From: Mycolicibacterium tusciae | Lineage (GTDB): Bacteria; Actinomycetota; Actinomycetes; Mycobacteriales; Mycobacteriaceae | Reading direction: 5' to 3' | Assembly (NCBI RefSeq): GCF_002086795.1 | Contig: NZ_MVIM01000017.1 | Span: forward strand, 1-64,000 | DNA: 64,000 nucleotides | In this document: positions 7,613 to 15,305 of the stretch, one piece after another | Layout: every line of letters begins with the position of its first letter | Position numbering within the stretch: the stretch's first letter is position 1 | Program-made: the position numbers and the translations under genes | The notes under the pieces: generated by a model | Databases searched by the model: none | Seen by the model: only the letters and a program-made list of their open reading frames with translations | Told to the model about the DNA's origin: nothing

Positions 7613-8097
7613 CCTGTTTCGCGTACACCACGCGCAGCACGTGGGCGACCTCCGGACCCATGACCCCGCCGGCGAGGTCGCAGAACGTCGCGACGAACTC
7701 GGGTCCGTGTGGCGGTTCGGCGACGCAGAGGTGGTGGGCGATCTCGTGCAGGACCACCAGTTCGCGCAGCGCCCACGTCGTGCGTTTCTCCGGCACCGCG
7801 ATGCGCGCACCGTCGTCGGCACGCTCGTAGTGCGCCGCGCTGACGCCGCGCCGGGCACGCACCGTCAGCGCTCCCGCTTCGGGCCACGACTCACGGACCA
7901 GCGTCATGCCGAGCACGTCGTCGACGTAGCGCTGCACCGACTCCACCGACGCGAACCGGCCCTCGGGTGGCAGGGTCAGCTGCGTCCCGAAGAAGTCGAC
8001 CACCCGGTTGCCGTGCTCAGCCGCCCGGTCGAACAACGTCCGGACGAATTCCTCTGCGGCGTAGACCTTCGCCCGCTGGGTGTCTCTGATCGCTCAC
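7602..8097 (-). CDS. Putative zinc metallohydrolase (TIGR04338-like) with apparent 5' frameshift
   Basis: The main frame carries an HEIAHH zinc motif (VVLHEIAHHLCVAEPPHGPEF) and matches the mycobacterial family at Rv0185. In-frame, the only ordinary start is a TTG at 8036, which would lose the conserved opening. A GTG at 8095-8097 overlaps the upstream DUF2786 stop (GTGA) and reads M-S-D; dropping one base near 8088 continues as RDTQRAKVYAAEEFVRTLF, in the family style. So there is a one-base frameshift near codon 4: a sequencing error, a true mutation, or a rare start inside the frame. Product 144-165 residues. Confidence 0.78.
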
Positions 8098-8846
8098 GTC
8101 TCCAGGGCCGAGCGGGCACCGGACAGCTCCCCACCGCTACCCAGCCGCGCCTTGCGGCCCGCGCGATCACCCGCGCGTCGCGCCGCCGACGAATACCCCG
8201 CCGTCGCACTGGTTGGTCGCCACGTGCCCCGCGCCGCGGAGGTCTGCTGGTAGAAGTCCTTGAGCTCGATCTCTTTGTTCCGCAACGCGATAGCGGTGCC
8301 CGGTCTTCTGCGCCAGCGTGATCCGGTGGCCTCCCGTTGCGCCTCTTCGCGGGCTTCGGACAGCCGCTTGCCGATGCGCGCGCCGAAGGCGAGCTGGAAG
8401 TTGATGCGCGCGGTGATCGTCGGCGTCGGCCGGTGGTCCCCCGACGCGATATAGGCCTCCGATGCGCGCACCATCTGCATCACCAGGCTGGCGTAGAGCG
8501 CATGGCTGGCGTCGATGTCCTCGACGAACCCGTACGCGTACACGAACGTCGAATTCGACGCGACGTCGCACTTCACGTCGTTGGCCATCGCGATCACGGT
8601 GAACAGCTGGACATAGGTCCGCAGACCGCGGGTGCCTGCGTCGCCGATCGTGATGGTGCGCTGGACCGGCATCTGCGCCTTGGTGCGGTTGGATGCATGC
8701 GACCGTGCGACCGCCAGGTCGATCGACGTGGCCGTGGCCAGCCGTTGGGCTGCGGCCATGAACGCGTCTGCCTCGTGCGTGTTGTCGGTCCCCTCGGCCT
8801 GCCGCAGCAGAGCGGCGATGCGCGCCAGCATCTTGTCGTCACTCAT
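8094..8846 (-). CDS. DUF2786 domain protein
   Basis: A 250-residue protein similar to Rv0184. The N-terminal DUF2786 motif reads MLARIAALLRQAEGTDNTHEADAFMAAAQRLATATSIDLA; the later part (IALRNKEIELKDFYQQTSAARGTWR, GYSSAARRAGDRAG) is basic. The start Met at 8846 fits the family; longer in-frame codons upstream look non-coding. Function unknown. It lies in a leftward string of overlapping genes from the monoacylglycerol lipase down to the methyltransferase. Confidence 0.88.
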   Translation of the reverse strand: MSDDKMLARIAALLRQAEGTDNTHEADAFMAAAQRLATATSIDLAVARSHASNRTKAQMPVQRTITIGDAGTRGLRTYVQLFTVIAMANDVKCDVASNSTFVYAYGFVEDIDASHALYASLVMQMVRASEAYIASGDHRPTPTITARINFQLAFGARIGKRLSEAREEAQREATGSRWRRRPGTAIALRNKEIELKDFYQQTSAARGTWRPTSATAGYSSAARRAGDRAGRKARLGSGGELSGARSALET

Positions 8847-8862
8847 GGGCGCCAGATTAGGT

Positions 8863-9852
8863 CTACTTGCCGACAAATTCGTCGAGCGCGCTGACGAGCT
8901 GTGGAGAAAGCGGATCCTGCTTCGCGTAGTTGGCGACGTTGTCGGTCGGATCGTCGCGCAGCACATGGCTGACGCCCTCGAGTTCGACGACGGTCAGCGC
9001 GGTGTGTTTGAGCGCATCCTCGAGCGGTCGGATGGATTCGCACGTCGCCTGCTTGTCGGCGTCTGAGCACGTGAGCAGCACGGGCGTGCCCGCGGGCACC
9101 TTGGCGGCCAGCGTGAGCGGGTCGATCTTGTCGGCTTCGAACACCGCCTTGACGTTGCCGGGATTGACGAGCGCGCCGAGTCCCTCGGGAAGATTGTTCG
9201 GGACCGTGCCCTCGGTGCGGACCTCGTCGACGGCGGCCAGCCAGGTGGTCAGCGCCTCCGGAGAGGCGCTGGCGCGCACCCGGTTGGTGATGATGTCCAG
9301 ATACCTGCCGGGTAGCGGCTGCAACAGGGCCAGCGAGTGGATCTTCGGTGCGCCGACGTTCGCGTCCGTCGCGAGAGCCATCGCGTGGACCGTGCCTTCT
9401 CCCACCGCGTATACCGAGATGCGCGACTTGTCGGTCGCCGACTGCTCGGCGAGGTATCTCACCGCGGCCTTCGCGCCGGTGGTGTACACGGTGCTGACGA
9501 CGTCCTGGGGCCGCTGCGAATAGGGTCCGAGACCCGTCTTCCCGGTACCGATTTTGTCGTACCGCAGGCTCGCTACGCCTTTGCCGGACAACAGTTCTGC
9601 GAGTTGCCGCATGTTGCCGACGGGGCCCGCGACCGCGTTGTCGCCGTTGCGGTCGGTGTTGCCGCTCTCGGAGATCAGCAGGGCCGCAGGTCCCGGTGCG
9701 CCGCCGCGCTCATGACGGTACGTGCCGTGGATGGTCAGGTCGTCTGCGGTGAACGACACGTCTTCGTCGACCCAGCCGGACGGTTCGTCGTCCGATCCGC
9801 ACGCCGACACCACAAGGGCCAGCGAAAGTAGTAGGCCCGCAAAGGCTTTCAA
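8863..9852 (-). CDS. Lipoprotein alpha/beta-hydrolase
   Basis: A 329-residue exported hydrolase. A TTG start at 9852 overlaps the upstream lipase stop (TTGA) and gives a clean lipoprotein signal: MKAFAGLLLSLALVVSAC. A GTG at 9870 is the alternative. The mature part has the alpha/beta-hydrolase course (SLRYDKIGTGKTG, ISVYAVGEGTVHAMAL as nucleophile-elbow region, VLLTCSDADKQATC, EGVSHVLRDD for the His). The elbow G-E-G replaces the canonical G-x-S-x-G, so the catalytic residue is uncertain. It sits between homologues of Rv0183 and Rv0184, which I recall as adjacent in M. tuberculosis. Confidence 0.8.
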   Translation of the reverse strand: MKAFAGLLLSLALVVSACGSDDEPSGWVDEDVSFTADDLTIHGTYRHERGGAPGPAALLISESGNTDRNGDNAVAGPVGNMRQLAELLSGKGVASLRYDKIGTGKTGLGPYSQRPQDVVSTVYTTGAKAAVRYLAEQSATDKSRISVYAVGEGTVHAMALATDANVGAPKIHSLALLQPLPGRYLDIITNRVRASASPEALTTWLAAVDEVRTEGTVPNNLPEGLGALVNPGNVKAVFEADKIDPLTLAAKVPAGTPVLLTCSDADKQATCESIRPLEDALKHTALTVVELEGVSHVLRDDPTDNVANYAKQDPLSPQLVSALDEFVGK

Positions 9853-10688
9853 AGCTTGGCCTCGATCCACGAGGTGACGTCGTCGAGCACCAGCGCCTTT
9901 TCGGGCTCATTGAACACCTCGTGGTAGAGCCCGGGATACACCTTGAGGTGAGCGTCGGTCGATGCGACGCATTCCAGTAGGTGACGGCTGCCGGCGACCG
10001 GGATCAGCTTGTCCTGCTCTCCGTGCACGACGAGCAGCGGCGCGGTAAGCGCCGAGGCGCGCTGCGGCATGGTCTCGCCGACCTTGATGAGCGCCTTGCC
10101 GATACCCGCGGGCAGCTTGCCGTGATGTACCAGCGGATCGGCCATGTACGCCGCGACCACCTCCGGGTCGCGGGACACCGCTTCGGTCGGGAGGTCCTCG
10201 ACGGGCAGGCCCGGCAGAATGCTGCCGACCACCTTGGCAACGCGGATCATGAACGACGAGACGGCGTCCTGGGCGTCGACGGCAGGCCCCGACAGCACCA
10301 TCGCGGTGTAGTCGTCGGGGTGCTCGACGCCGTAGGCGAACACGACACCGCCGCCCATGCTGTGGCCGAGCACGATCCGCGGCAGCTCGGGGTGGTCGGT
10401 CCTGGCGATGCCGACCAGGGTGCGGAAGTCGCCGATGTATTCGTCGATGTTGCGCAGGTAAACCCGCTTGCCGCCGGAGCGACCGTGCCCGCGAAGATCG
10501 AGCGCGTAGGTGATCAGCCCCGCCTCGCCGAATCGCTCGGCGACGTGGTCGTAGCGGCGGGCGTGTTCGGCGTATCCGTGGCACAGGACGACGACACCGC
10601 GCGGGGCGAGCTCCGGGGTCCAGATGTCGTAGACGATGCGGACGCCGCCGATGCCCTCGAAGCTGCGTTCGGTGCGGGTAGTTGCCAC
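9849..10688 (-). CDS. Monoacylglycerol lipase
   Basis: A 279-residue alpha/beta-hydrolase, the same length as Rv0183 and very similar throughout. The catalytic triad is Ser110 in GHSMGG, Asp226 in VVHGEQDKLIP and His256 in YPGLYHEVFNEPE. The enzyme family splits monoacylglycerols, and in mycobacteria is linked to host-lipid or membrane-lipid turnover. It is divergent from sigG and heads an operon of overlapping genes. The intergenic region carries repeated GGTGAC motifs. Confidence 0.94.
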   Translation of the reverse strand: MATTRTERSFEGIGGVRIVYDIWTPELAPRGVVVLCHGYAEHARRYDHVAERFGEAGLITYALDLRGHGRSGGKRVYLRNIDEYIGDFRTLVGIARTDHPELPRIVLGHSMGGGVVFAYGVEHPDDYTAMVLSGPAVDAQDAVSSFMIRVAKVVGSILPGLPVEDLPTEAVSRDPEVVAAYMADPLVHHGKLPAGIGKALIKVGETMPQRASALTAPLLVVHGEQDKLIPVAGSRHLLECVASTDAHLKVYPGLYHEVFNEPEKALVLDDVTSWIEAKL

Positions 10689-10722
10689 CCAGGGAGAGTA
10701 TCGGGCTGCCCAATCGCACGCC

Positions 10723-10767
10723 GGTGACGGTTGTCACCCATGGTGACTAAGCTCGGCGGGGTGACGG
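10723..10767. promoter_or_regulatory. GGTGAC repeats between lipase gene and sigG
   Basis: A perfect inverted repeat GGTGAC-GGTT-GTCACC (10723-10738) sits directly upstream of the sigG ATG. Further direct copies of GGTGAC occur at 10742-10747 and 10760-10765; the eight-base form GGTGACGG occurs at 10723 and 10760. Spacing of about 18-19 bp per copy suggests a cooperative binding site for a regulator of this divergent pair. Some copies lie inside the first sigG codons, so coding constraint could explain part of it. Confidence 0.45.
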
Positions 10768-11744
10768 TCCTGGCCCGCAATCTGGACGACGACAGTGCCG
10801 AAGACGCCTTCTTGGCCGACGCGCAGCGCTATCGACGCGAGCTGCTCGCGCACTGCTATCGGATGACCGGGTCGCTACATGACGCCGAGGATCTGGTGCA
10901 GGAAACCTACTTGCGGGCGTGGAAGTCGTACAAGGGGTTCCAAGGCAAATCGTCCGTACGTACGTGGCTGTACCGGATCGCCACCAACACCTGTCTGACG
11001 GCGTTGGACAGCCGTCAGCGCCGGCCGCTGCCGACGGGGCTCGGCGCGCCCAGCTCCGATCCCGTCGACGACATCGTCGCCCGCGACGAGGTGCCGTGGC
11101 TGGAGCCCATTCCCGACGATTCGACCGACCCGTCGAACATCGTCGGCTCGCGTGAATCGGTGCGGCTCGCGTTCGTCGCGGCGCTGCAGCACCTGTCCGC
11201 CCGCCAACGCGCGGTGCTCGTGTTGCGCGAGGTACTGCAGTGGAAGGCCGCGGAGGTCGCCGACGCCATCGGCTCCTCGACGGCGGCGGTCAACAGCCTG
11301 TTGCAGCGCGCGCGTGCGCAACTCGATGCCGTCGGGCCCAGCGAGGACGACCATCTGCAGGTCCCGGAGTCAAAGGAGGCCCGGGATCTGCTGACGCGCT
11401 ACATCGACGCGTTCGAGACGTATGACATGGACAAGCTCGTCGAGCTGTTCACCGCCGACGCCGTCTGGGAGATGCCACCGTTCGACGGCTGGTACCAGGG
11501 CCCGGAGAACATCGTCCTGCTGTCGAAGACGCACTGCCCGGCCGAGTTGCCCGGCGATATGCGGTTACTCCCCACGGTGGCCAACGGTCAGCCGGCCGGC
11601 GCGATGTACATGCTCAACCGCGAAACCGGCGCGCACGAGCCGTTTCAGATGCATGTGCTCGCCACGACCGACGAAGGCATTACCCATGTGGTTGCCTTCC
11701 ACATGGCGTCATTCGAGAAGTGGGGCCTGCCCGCCACGCTGTAG
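10740..11744 (+). CDS. sigG: ECF RNA polymerase sigma factor SigG
   Basis: A 334-residue ECF sigma factor with a C-terminal SnoaL-like domain. Region 2 is near residues 20-85 (RRELLAHCYRMTGSLHDAEDLVQETYLRAW), region 4 near 145-195 (LSARQRAVLVLREVLQWKAAEVADAIGSSTAAVNSLLQRAR), and the C-terminal part (RYIDAFETYDMDKLVELFTADAVWEMPPF) is the SnoaL-like fold typical of this group. It lies divergent from the lipase as sigG does from Rv0183. ATG 10740 and GTG 10743 are both possible starts; no strong ribosome site is seen. Confidence 0.92.
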   Translation: MVTKLGGVTVLARNLDDDSAEDAFLADAQRYRRELLAHCYRMTGSLHDAEDLVQETYLRAWKSYKGFQGKSSVRTWLYRIATNTCLTALDSRQRRPLPTGLGAPSSDPVDDIVARDEVPWLEPIPDDSTDPSNIVGSRESVRLAFVAALQHLSARQRAVLVLREVLQWKAAEVADAIGSSTAAVNSLLQRARAQLDAVGPSEDDHLQVPESKEARDLLTRYIDAFETYDMDKLVELFTADAVWEMPPFDGWYQGPENIVLLSKTHCPAELPGDMRLLPTVANGQPAGAMYMLNRETGAHEPFQMHVLATTDEGITHVVAFHMASFEKWGLPATL

Positions 11745-11749
11745 GTTGC

Positions 11750-11806
11750 CGAGTGTCGGGGTTTGTCACGCTCTTGCGCCGTAAACGTGCAAAAGGCCGA
11801 CACTCG
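11750..11806. repeat. Palindromic intergenic repeat, copy A
   Basis: Perfect inverted arms CGAGTGTCGG (11750-11759) and CCGACACTCG (11797-11806) lie between the convergent ends of sigG and the DUF559 gene. The left 21 bases recur with one change at 12777-12797 (copy B). As RNA it forms a stem from either strand, so it may act as a bidirectional terminator; there is no T-tract. The same GAGTGT...ACACTC style occurs at 37327-37380. Confidence 0.65.
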
Positions 11807-11815
11807 AGCCCGAGC

Positions 11816-12741
11816 TCAACGGGGCAAGCTCGCATCTAGCCGGACTGTCGCGTGGTCAGGCCATCCTCTGTCGCGCATCGCATCCCGAACCCGCGCGAGG
11901 AAGGTGCTCCGCCGATATCGAAGGATGTCGCGGGTGAGCCGAATGACGATCCACCCTTGGGCTTCGAGGTCAGCGATCCTCTCGATGTCGCGAGCGTGCG
12001 CTGCGGGACCATCCCAATGTCCCCCTGCCCTTCGGGCGGGGGTGCCCCCAGTGGACCGTCGTATTCAATCGCGACCCTCCACTTCCGATAGCCGAGATCG
12101 ACACGGCCCACGAACTGCCCGAAGTCGTCGCACACCACGATCTGCGTCTCGGGCCGCGGAAATCCGGCTGCGATGAGAAGTAGGCGCGTCCGCGTCTCCT
12201 GCGGGGACTCCGCGCCGCCGTCCATCAAGGCGATCACGTCCCGCAACTGCGGCAACCCGCGGGCGCCGCGGTGAAGTGACAATAAGGCCGCGACGTCCTC
12301 CGGCTTCAGATCTGTCGTGTTTGCCAGCGCATCAAGCCTCATCACCGCTTGCATCAAAGTCCCTCGCCGCCCTAGGTCGTAAGCGGTACGCGCCGGCGTG
12401 GTCGCTGCGACTCCGCGGACAACGCAGGTTTCGGTTTCGACTAGACAGTCGCGATGGATCACGATCCCATTCACCTTGCATGGCACCGGTCGGATCATTT
12501 CCGCGGGGAGTGCCGCGTCAATCCATTTCGATCCGTGCCACGCAGCGGCCGAAAGTCCGGCGATTGTCGCCCGGCGTCCGGACCACAGCCAGGCAGCCAT
12601 CGCCCGCGTCTCGGCAGAGAGTTTCACGCCCTTCGGCAGGTAGACGTTCTGGTGGATCATTACGTTTCGACTCACCAGCGTCCTACGGGTGAAGAGGCCC
12701 GCCGCCACAGCCTCGGTCCCGAGGAATGGGTCCATATTCAT
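11816..12741 (-). pseudogene. DUF559/AbiEi-like endonuclease-fold protein, disrupted by a 32-bp insertion
   Basis: The intact frame from Met 12741 runs about 230 residues: an AbiEi-like N-terminal part (GLFTRRTLVSRNVMI, ATIAGLSAAAWHGSKW, TTPARTAYDLGRRG), then a restriction-endonuclease-like DUF559 core (SPQETRTRLLLIAAGFPRPETQI, GRVDLGYRKWRVAIEYDGP). Right after YDGP a 32-base hairpin (12019-12050) shifts the frame, leaving an unrelated tail to 11836. Removing it restores HWDGPAAHARDIERIADL...GWIVIRLTRDIL...RLDASLPR with a stop at 11816. The catalytic core is therefore split. These genes are frequent, patchy accessory genes in mycobacteria. Confidence 0.8.
12019..12050. repeat. 32-bp hairpin element inserted in the DUF559 gene
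   Basis: On the plus strand the element reads GT-CCCCCTGCCC-TTC-GGGC-GGGGG and then TGCCCCCA. The stem is four G/C pairs (GCCC/GGGC) plus five C:G pairs with one bulged T, and the GGGGGTGCCCCC part can form an alternative stem. A GT dinucleotide is present at both junctions. Excision restores the host reading frame exactly in the family pattern, so this is a discrete insertion. It looks like a REP-like short dispersed element; I saw no second copy in this window. Confidence 0.72.
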
Positions 12742-12776
12742 GCCGCAACGGTGGGGTCGGCATCCGACAGGATCGG

Positions 12777-12833
12777 CGAGTGTCGGGGTCTGTCACGGTA
12801 CTTATCCACAGGCGTGGCAAAACCCGACGCTCG
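12777..12833. repeat. Palindromic intergenic repeat, copy B
   Basis: Arms CGAGTGTCGGG (12777-12787) and CCCGACGCTCG (12823-12833) differ at one position. The first 21 bases match copy A (11750-11770) at 20 positions in the same orientation. Copies A and B therefore bracket the DUF559 gene as direct repeats about 1.03 kb apart, each also internally palindromic. Copy B lies between the DUF559 start and the plus-strand alcohol dehydrogenase. Confidence 0.65.
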
Positions 12834-12911
12834 ACGATCAATAGCGCGCGAATGCCAAGCTCAACGCTGTGATTGGCACCATTTCTGCAACGTGTTCTAT
12901 CCTCATGGGTC

Positions 12912-14036
12912 ATGAAGACCAAGGGCGCTCTGCTGTGGGAGCTGAACACGCCGTTTCGCGTCGATGAGATCGAGATCGGCGACCCCGTCGACGACGAGGT
13001 GCAGATCCGTGTCCACGCCGCGGGCATGTGCCACTCCGACTACCACCTGACCACCGGCGCCACCCCGATCGCTCTGCCCGCGCTCGGCGGCCACGAGGGC
13101 GCCGGCGTCGTCACCAAGGTCGGCCGCAATGTCTCGGGCATCGAGGAGGGCGACCACGTCATCCTCGCGTTCATCCCGGCCTGCGGCGAGTGTCCGCCGT
13201 GCCTGAAGGGCTACCGCTCGCTGTGCGATCGCGGCGCGGTTCTGCTCGGCGGCAAGGCGATCGCCGACGGCACCTCGCGCGTGCACGCCGGCACCACCGA
13301 GGTCTCGCCGATGAACCTGCTCGGCACCTTCGCCCCGTACATGACGGTGCACAAGGACTCCGTCGTCAAGATCGACAAGGACATCCCGTTCGAGACCGCC
13401 GCGATCATGGGTTGCGCGGTACCGACGGGCTTCGGGTCGGCCACCAACGTCGCCGACGTCCAGCCCGGCGAGACCGTCGCCATCATCGGCGTCGGCGGCA
13501 TCGGCATGAGCGCACTGCAGGGTGCGGTGATCTCGGGCGCCCGCAACGTCATCGCCATCGATCCGAACGAGTGGAAGCGCGACCAGGCGATCAAGTTCGG
13601 CGCAACGCACGTCTACCCGTCGATGGCCGAGGCGATCGCCCCCATGATCGACGTGACACACGGCTTGATGGCCGACAAGACGATCATCGCGGTCGGCGAC
13701 ATGAAGGGCGAGTACATCGAGGAGGCGATGATCCTCACCGCCAAGACCGGCACCTGCGTGCTGACCGGCATGGGTTCGATGATGGACGCCGACGTCAAGC
13801 TCAACATGTTCCTGTTCACCATGTTGCAGAAGACGTTGAAGGGCAACATCTTCGGCGGTGGCAGCTCGCACGTCGATACGCCTAAGCTCACCGGGCTGTA
13901 CAAGTCGGGATTGCTCAACATCGACGACATGATCACCAGGACCTACCGCCTCGAGGACATCAACCAGGGCTACCAGGACATGCTCGACGGCAACAACATC
14001 CGCGGCGTCATCACGTTCGACGAGGCGGACTGGTAG
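12912..14036 (+). CDS. NDMA-dependent alcohol dehydrogenase (zinc MDR)
   Basis: A 374-residue zinc-containing medium-chain dehydrogenase. Catalytic-zinc ligands are in GMCHSDYH and GGHEGAG, the structural zinc loop is CGECPPCLKGYRSLC, and the Rossmann motif is GVGGIGMSALQGA. The opening MKTKGALLWE and the 374-residue length fit the actinobacterial NDMA-dependent group, in which NAD(P) is tightly bound and recycled by an external acceptor, often a mycofactocin product. The physiological alcohol is unknown. It converges on and overlaps the MarR gene by 26 nt. Confidence 0.92.
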   Translation: MKTKGALLWELNTPFRVDEIEIGDPVDDEVQIRVHAAGMCHSDYHLTTGATPIALPALGGHEGAGVVTKVGRNVSGIEEGDHVILAFIPACGECPPCLKGYRSLCDRGAVLLGGKAIADGTSRVHAGTTEVSPMNLLGTFAPYMTVHKDSVVKIDKDIPFETAAIMGCAVPTGFGSATNVADVQPGETVAIIGVGGIGMSALQGAVISGARNVIAIDPNEWKRDQAIKFGATHVYPSMAEAIAPMIDVTHGLMADKTIIAVGDMKGEYIEEAMILTAKTGTCVLTGMGSMMDADVKLNMFLFTMLQKTLKGNIFGGGSSHVDTPKLTGLYKSGLLNIDDMITRTYRLEDINQGYQDMLDGNNIRGVITFDEADW

Positions 14037-14475
14037 TCAGCCGCTCGGACACGGCCTTGGCCACCGCGCCGAAGGCGCGCAACCGCGCTTCCGGCATTCC
14101 GTCGAACATCGCGGACCGCACCAACTCGACGTGCCCCGGCGCGGCCACCTCGAGCGCAGCACGGCCGGCGTCGGTGAGGTCGACGGTCGCACCGCGGCGG
14201 TCGTCGTCGCTACCCTGGCGCGCGACCAGACCCCGACCACGCATCCGGCGCAATTGGTGGGACAACCGGCTCTGCTCCCACGCCAACGCATCGCCGAGTT
14301 CGTTGATCCGCAGTGGGCCGCGCTCGGACAGGGCGACCAGCACGTCGTAGTCCGAGAGGGACAGCTCGCAGTCCTGCTGGAGCTGGCGGTGCATCGCCGT
14401 CTGCAGCCGGCTTGCCATCGCCAGATAGTCGCGCCAGATCTCCTGTTGCTCGTCGGTCAGCCACATGGAATACAT
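14011..14475 (-). CDS. MarR-family transcriptional regulator
   Basis: A 154-residue winged-helix regulator. The HTH reads LSLSDYDVLVALSERGPLRINELGDALAWEQSRLSHQLRRMRGRGLVARQ, with the beta wing SDDDRRGATVDLTDAGR. It is divergent from the pirin gene (68 nt between starts), so regulation of pirin is plausible; such MarR-pirin pairs respond to oxidants or phenolics in other bacteria. Starts at 14475 and 14466 are both possible. Its 3' end overlaps the alcohol dehydrogenase gene. Confidence 0.9.
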   Translation of the reverse strand: MYSMWLTDEQQEIWRDYLAMASRLQTAMHRQLQQDCELSLSDYDVLVALSERGPLRINELGDALAWEQSRLSHQLRRMRGRGLVARQGSDDDRRGATVDLTDAGRAALEVAAPGHVELVRSAMFDGMPEARLRAFGAVAKAVSERLTTSPPRRT

Positions 14476-14543
14476 GACACATCATCCATGTTGTCGTGTC
14501 CAGTGGCCGCACCTAGGCTGGGCCCGGATCGAGAGGATCGCTG

Positions 14544-15305
14544 ATGACCACCCCGACCATAGACGTCCGTCGTGCCGACGACCGCGCGAAAACCAAGATC
14601 GCATGGCTGGACTCCAAGCACTCGTTCTCGTTCGGCAGCCACTACGAACCCGAGAACACCCACCACGGCCTGCTGCTGGTCAACAACGACGACATCGTGA
14701 AGCCGGGTACCGGCTTTGATACCCACCCGCATCGCGATATGGAGATCGTGACCTGGGTGCTGCGCGGATCGCTCGTGCACCAGGACTCGACCGGTCACTC
14801 CGGCGTGATCTATCCCGGCCTGGCGCAACGTATGTCGGCGGGGCGCGGCATCCTGCATTCGGAGAAGAACGACTCCTGGACGCTGACCGGCGAGCAATCC
14901 CACTCTGACCCTGTGCATTTCGTGCAGATGTGGGTGGTTCCCGACGAGTCGGGCATCGAACCCGGATACCAGCAGCTCGAGATCGACGACGAGCTGTTGC
15001 GTGGCGGTCTGGTGACCATCGCCTCGGGCATGCCCGAGCACAGCGACCAGGCCGCCATCACGATCCGCAACAAGTATGCGGCGCTGCACGGCGCGCGGCT
15101 GCAGGCCGGCGAGAGCGTCGAACTGCCTTCGGCGCCGTACCTGCACCTGTTCGTACCCCGCGGTGACGTCACCCTCGAGGGCGCGGGGCCGTTGCACGAG
15201 GGCGACGCCGTGCGATTCACCGCTTCGGGCGGCCAGCGCGTCACCGCCGTCGAACCCGCTGAAATACTGCTTTGGGAGATGCATGCGGGTTTGTCTGCGG
15301 CATAA
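14544..15305 (+). CDS. Pirin family protein
   Basis: A 253-residue bicupin, similar to Rv0181c. Metal ligands appear in the N-terminal cupin: His and His in FDTHPHRDMEIVTW, His in GSLVHQDS, then the region ILHSEKN. A GAGAGGA ribosome site precedes the ATG. Pirins bind iron and in some species have quercetinase activity; the activity here is unknown. Its 3' end overlaps the start of the next lipoprotein gene by 23 nt. Confidence 0.93.
   Translation: MTTPTIDVRRADDRAKTKIAWLDSKHSFSFGSHYEPENTHHGLLLVNNDDIVKPGTGFDTHPHRDMEIVTWVLRGSLVHQDSTGHSGVIYPGLAQRMSAGRGILHSEKNDSWTLTGEQSHSDPVHFVQMWVVPDESGIEPGYQQLEIDDELLRGGLVTIASGMPEHSDQAAITIRNKYAALHGARLQAGESVELPSAPYLHLFVPRGDVTLEGAGPLHEGDAVRFTASGGQRVTAVEPAEILLWEMHAGLSAA

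Noticed and set aside
12019..12050. The DUF559 hairpin as an ordinary transcription terminator
   Set aside because: It lies inside a coding frame and its excision restores the frame; insertion explains it better, although the stem may still terminate transcription.
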